NCBI RefSeq assembly: GCF_963259705.1
Contig: NC_081844.1
Coordinates: 104,558,671 to 104,622,670, forward strand
DNA: 64,000 nt
Reading direction: 5' to 3'
From: Myotis daubentonii
Lineage: Eukaryota; Chordata; Mammalia; Chiroptera; Vespertilionidae
The notes below the pieces were generated by a model. That model was not told where the DNA came from, made no database searches, and saw nothing but the letters and a program-made list of their open reading frames with translations. Shown piece after piece: positions 61,251-64,000 of this stretch. The position numbers were made by a program, and so were the translations under genes. Numbering within the stretch: the first letter of the stretch is position 1; each line of letters starts with the position of its first letter.

Positions 61251-64000
61251 TAATAATTACAATGGATCTTATTTTATACCTTAAAATGGAATAACACTTA
61301 TCCCCTGGGTTTTCCCACAATGCATTGAGATAATAAATACAAGGCACACAGCCCATTGCGGGCACATGTGAAGAATCAAGCAAATGTTAGCTGTGTTGTT
61401 TTTCCATTTCTCCTTACACAGTCCCACAGATCCCTCCTGCTTTGAAGAACAAAAGTAGACACCTCTGAGGTACATCTCCTAAGTGGCTCCAGCCAGTCTC
61501 CATTCATCCACATTAAGATGTTAGACTGACAGACCTTGGTTTCATTTTCTCTGCTCTTGGCCACCGGTTGGAAGTTCTAGTGTATTTTACTAAAAGCTCC
61601 ACAAGCAACTTAATAGGACCTGAATAAAAGAAACATTTGTCTCTAAGCACAATTGGATATTTTTTGTTGGAGGCAATAGTTTTGTTATGTATTTTTTTTT
61701 CTTTTTTCCTGGTTGCTTTAAGTAGATTTTTTTCCCCCACCTGCAAATGGAACTTAAAAGCATTTGATAAATGGAATACGATATTTCATAGTTCTGCCTT
61801 TTTAAAAGGTGTTAAACCATGTTACTTTGTAATGCTCCTCTCAGTTGACAATAGCACTTTATCCATGAGCACCAAGGTTCCTGTGGCTGCCCAGCATGGG
61901 GCAGACACGCCCCCCCCCCCCCCGCCCCCACCTCATAGGGCTGCCTGCAGGGCACCACCACAGCCCCTGGAATGCATCCATCCAGTCCCTGTGAGTGCGG
62001 TTCCTTAGGCATATTGACTGACTCATCTTTTTCAAATTGGGAAACAGGTCTATTCTCTTAATTATCGTAAGTGATTATTGAGAAAATTTCCAATAAACCA
62101 TAGCAAATAAAGTTATCCCTTTAACCTCACATCTCTGCCTCTTCTCCCTGCTCAGAGGGACCATTGTTAATGTCTTGCCATGCATATTTCCAGATTTTTG
62201 GACATAGGAAAATATTTTTTCAAAAACATAAATGGGATTATATTTCACATGGTAGCCTGTGGTCTCTTTTTACTGGCTATATTAAGGATATCTTTTCAGA
62301 TCAAGAATATCTGCCTTCTCCTATTCCATTGAGTGGATAAGCTGTCATTTATATAATGGGATCCCTGATTGGGGGACATTTATCTTGCTTGCTGCATTTG
62401 GATATTATAAATAAAACAATATGCTATCAACAGCTGTGCACACAAATGTTTGCCTCGCTGTTTACTTTGGGCAAATTTGCAGAAAGATTTATCATCTCAA
62501 AGTCCTGCTGCCTGCATTCATCTCCGTGGTCCTAATACACAGAGGCAAGGCAGCTATAAGCCTGGACCCGGGGGTCAGACAGGCCTGGGCAGGAACTAGG
62601 ATCAGTGCTCACACCTGGTGTGTGATCCCACCAGAGCCTCAGTGTTACCAGCTGCAAGTCTGGGATAATAGAAGGATTTTTCACATTTCATAGATGCTTG
62701 CAGAATTCCTTAAGCTAATATAGGCCATGTTCTTAGAAGAGTACCTTACGTGTAATAAAAGCTCAGAAAATATTAGTGGTCAGTGTCAGAACTAGGTACA
62801 GATTCTCAAAACAATCCTGATATTGAGGGTGCCATTATGCCCAGTTTAGAGGTGAAGAAACTGAGGCTCGCGGAGATGAGTCTGGTTAATGTAGGGAAGG
62901 AGCACAGTTAGTGCTGGCTCTGTAGTCTGTGCGAGGAGAGACTCTATTTTCATAACACTGAGGCCTAATGCACTCACTCTTCTTGGCACCTCCCAACACT
63001 CTGAAACGGCAAGAGCATGGGATTAGACAGAACTGAGCTGAAATTCAGGCTTGGCCACCCGTGAGTGGATAATTCCTGGGCAAGTTACGCATCCTCTCTC
63101 TCATGCTCATATTTCACTTCTGGGGCTTCAGTGGTTTTTTTTTTGGTGTTTTTTTTTTTTTTAATTAAGTGAGATTACAGTTGTTGGCTCTATATGCATA
63201 GTTCTTAGCATATAGTATCACCTCGAGATTGTTAGGTAACAGCGTGTCAGAATGAGAAGCCAATCTTTCCTTCCTTTTTTTGCTTCTCCTACCACTGATG
63301 CAAACTCTCCCTCCTAGAGAAGGCGAACCCCTGGGACTCAGACACTCATGGCCACATGAGGGCTCACCCACATCCTGCCTGGGACGTGGGGAGCTGCCTG
63401 GTGGGTAGGAGATGGGGAGGTGATGGCGCACAGCAAAGCCACTGCTCAGCTCCACTGACCTCGCCCTCTGCCTCTCTGAGTCCCCGCCGCCTCTGTTGCC
63501 TCCTTTACCCAATGAACTGTCCTGCAATTAATCAAGTCTTCCCGGAGAGAGCCAGTCACACAGGAGGGAAGAAGACAGCCTTAAACCTAGAAATCCTGAG
63601 AAGAGAGAAGGAAAATTTAGAGGAAAATTGTTACTCTCCTTTGAGGGTTAGGATATTTTCTTTGTAGGGAGTGTTCCTGGTGCCTTCTAAGTGAAAAGGA
63701 AGTAGAAAGGACCTCTTCCATAGGCGCACAGAGCAGAGAAAGACTGTGGCAGCTCTGGGCAGCAGCAGTTTCCACGCTCCGACTATGCATTGTGTCTCTG
63801 TTGTTAGAAAGAAAAGGTCTTTGGACATCACTCTGTAGCCGTGACCTTGTGATCTTCATCTTCGTACTAAAAAGGCCAAAAGACAAAGTAGGCAGAGTAG
63901 CTGGGGTTGTCCTTGGCATGAACACAAGGCCCAAGGTTGCCCGTGTGCTGGGTCCGGGAGCAGTCGGCCAGGCACTGCCCAGCGGAACTGGTTTTTCATG

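Overview
The window is non-coding-rich mammalian DNA, almost certainly from a vespertilionid bat. The diagnostic repeats are tRNA-derived Ves SINEs, rolling-circle Helitrons of the HeliBat type (5' TC, 3' hairpin plus CTAG, inserted between A and T) and short hAT transposons of the SPIN family with intact 8-bp target duplications. Ancient mammalian MIR, L2 and LINE-1 pieces form the background. Nothing bacterial or viral is free-standing here. Species is inferred, not seen.

The only gene I can support firmly is a stretch of a DOCK-A guanine-nucleotide exchange factor on the + strand, best matched to DOCK2. Three exons lie at 3413-3483, 6729-6835 and 41632-41783. They join in frame through intron phases 2 and 1, and the last ends at a codon boundary. 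Together they encode 110 residues of the helical segment between the DHR-1 (lipid-binding) and DHR-2 (Rac exchange) domains. Everything else is intron of that gene: the end of one intron (1-3412), a 3.2-kb intron, a 34.8-kb intron and the first 22 kb of a further intron.

Layout. 1-3412: intron with one Ves SINE and MIR pieces. 3484-6728: intron dominated by a 1.7-kb Helitron carrying two internal minisatellites (about 80-bp and 47-bp periods). 6836-41631: a large intron with Ves SINEs, two SPIN copies, one short Helitron, a 300-bp pure pyrimidine tract, old LINE-1, an exon-like minus-strand ORF near 23.1-23.4 kb, and a CpG-rich 1,131-bp solitary retroviral LTR (37096-38226, minus strand) with a 5-bp target duplication. 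41784-64000: intron with TG, CATC and AT/AG microsatellites, a 5'-truncated LINE-1 with a 14-bp target duplication inside an L2, one Ves SINE, one short Helitron, a hAT-like element and a near-identical 208-bp inverted duplication around 50 kb.

The most notable items are the inverted duplication (arms about 97-98% identical although made of ancient LINE-1-type sequence), the CpG-rich LTR that still has promoter and polyadenylation signals inside an immune gene, the horizontally transferred SPIN copies, and the minus-strand exon-like ORFs, which I could not identify. No complete gene or RNA gene is present. The INSYN2-type gene that I recall being nested in DOCK1 and DOCK2 of other mammals was not recognised here.
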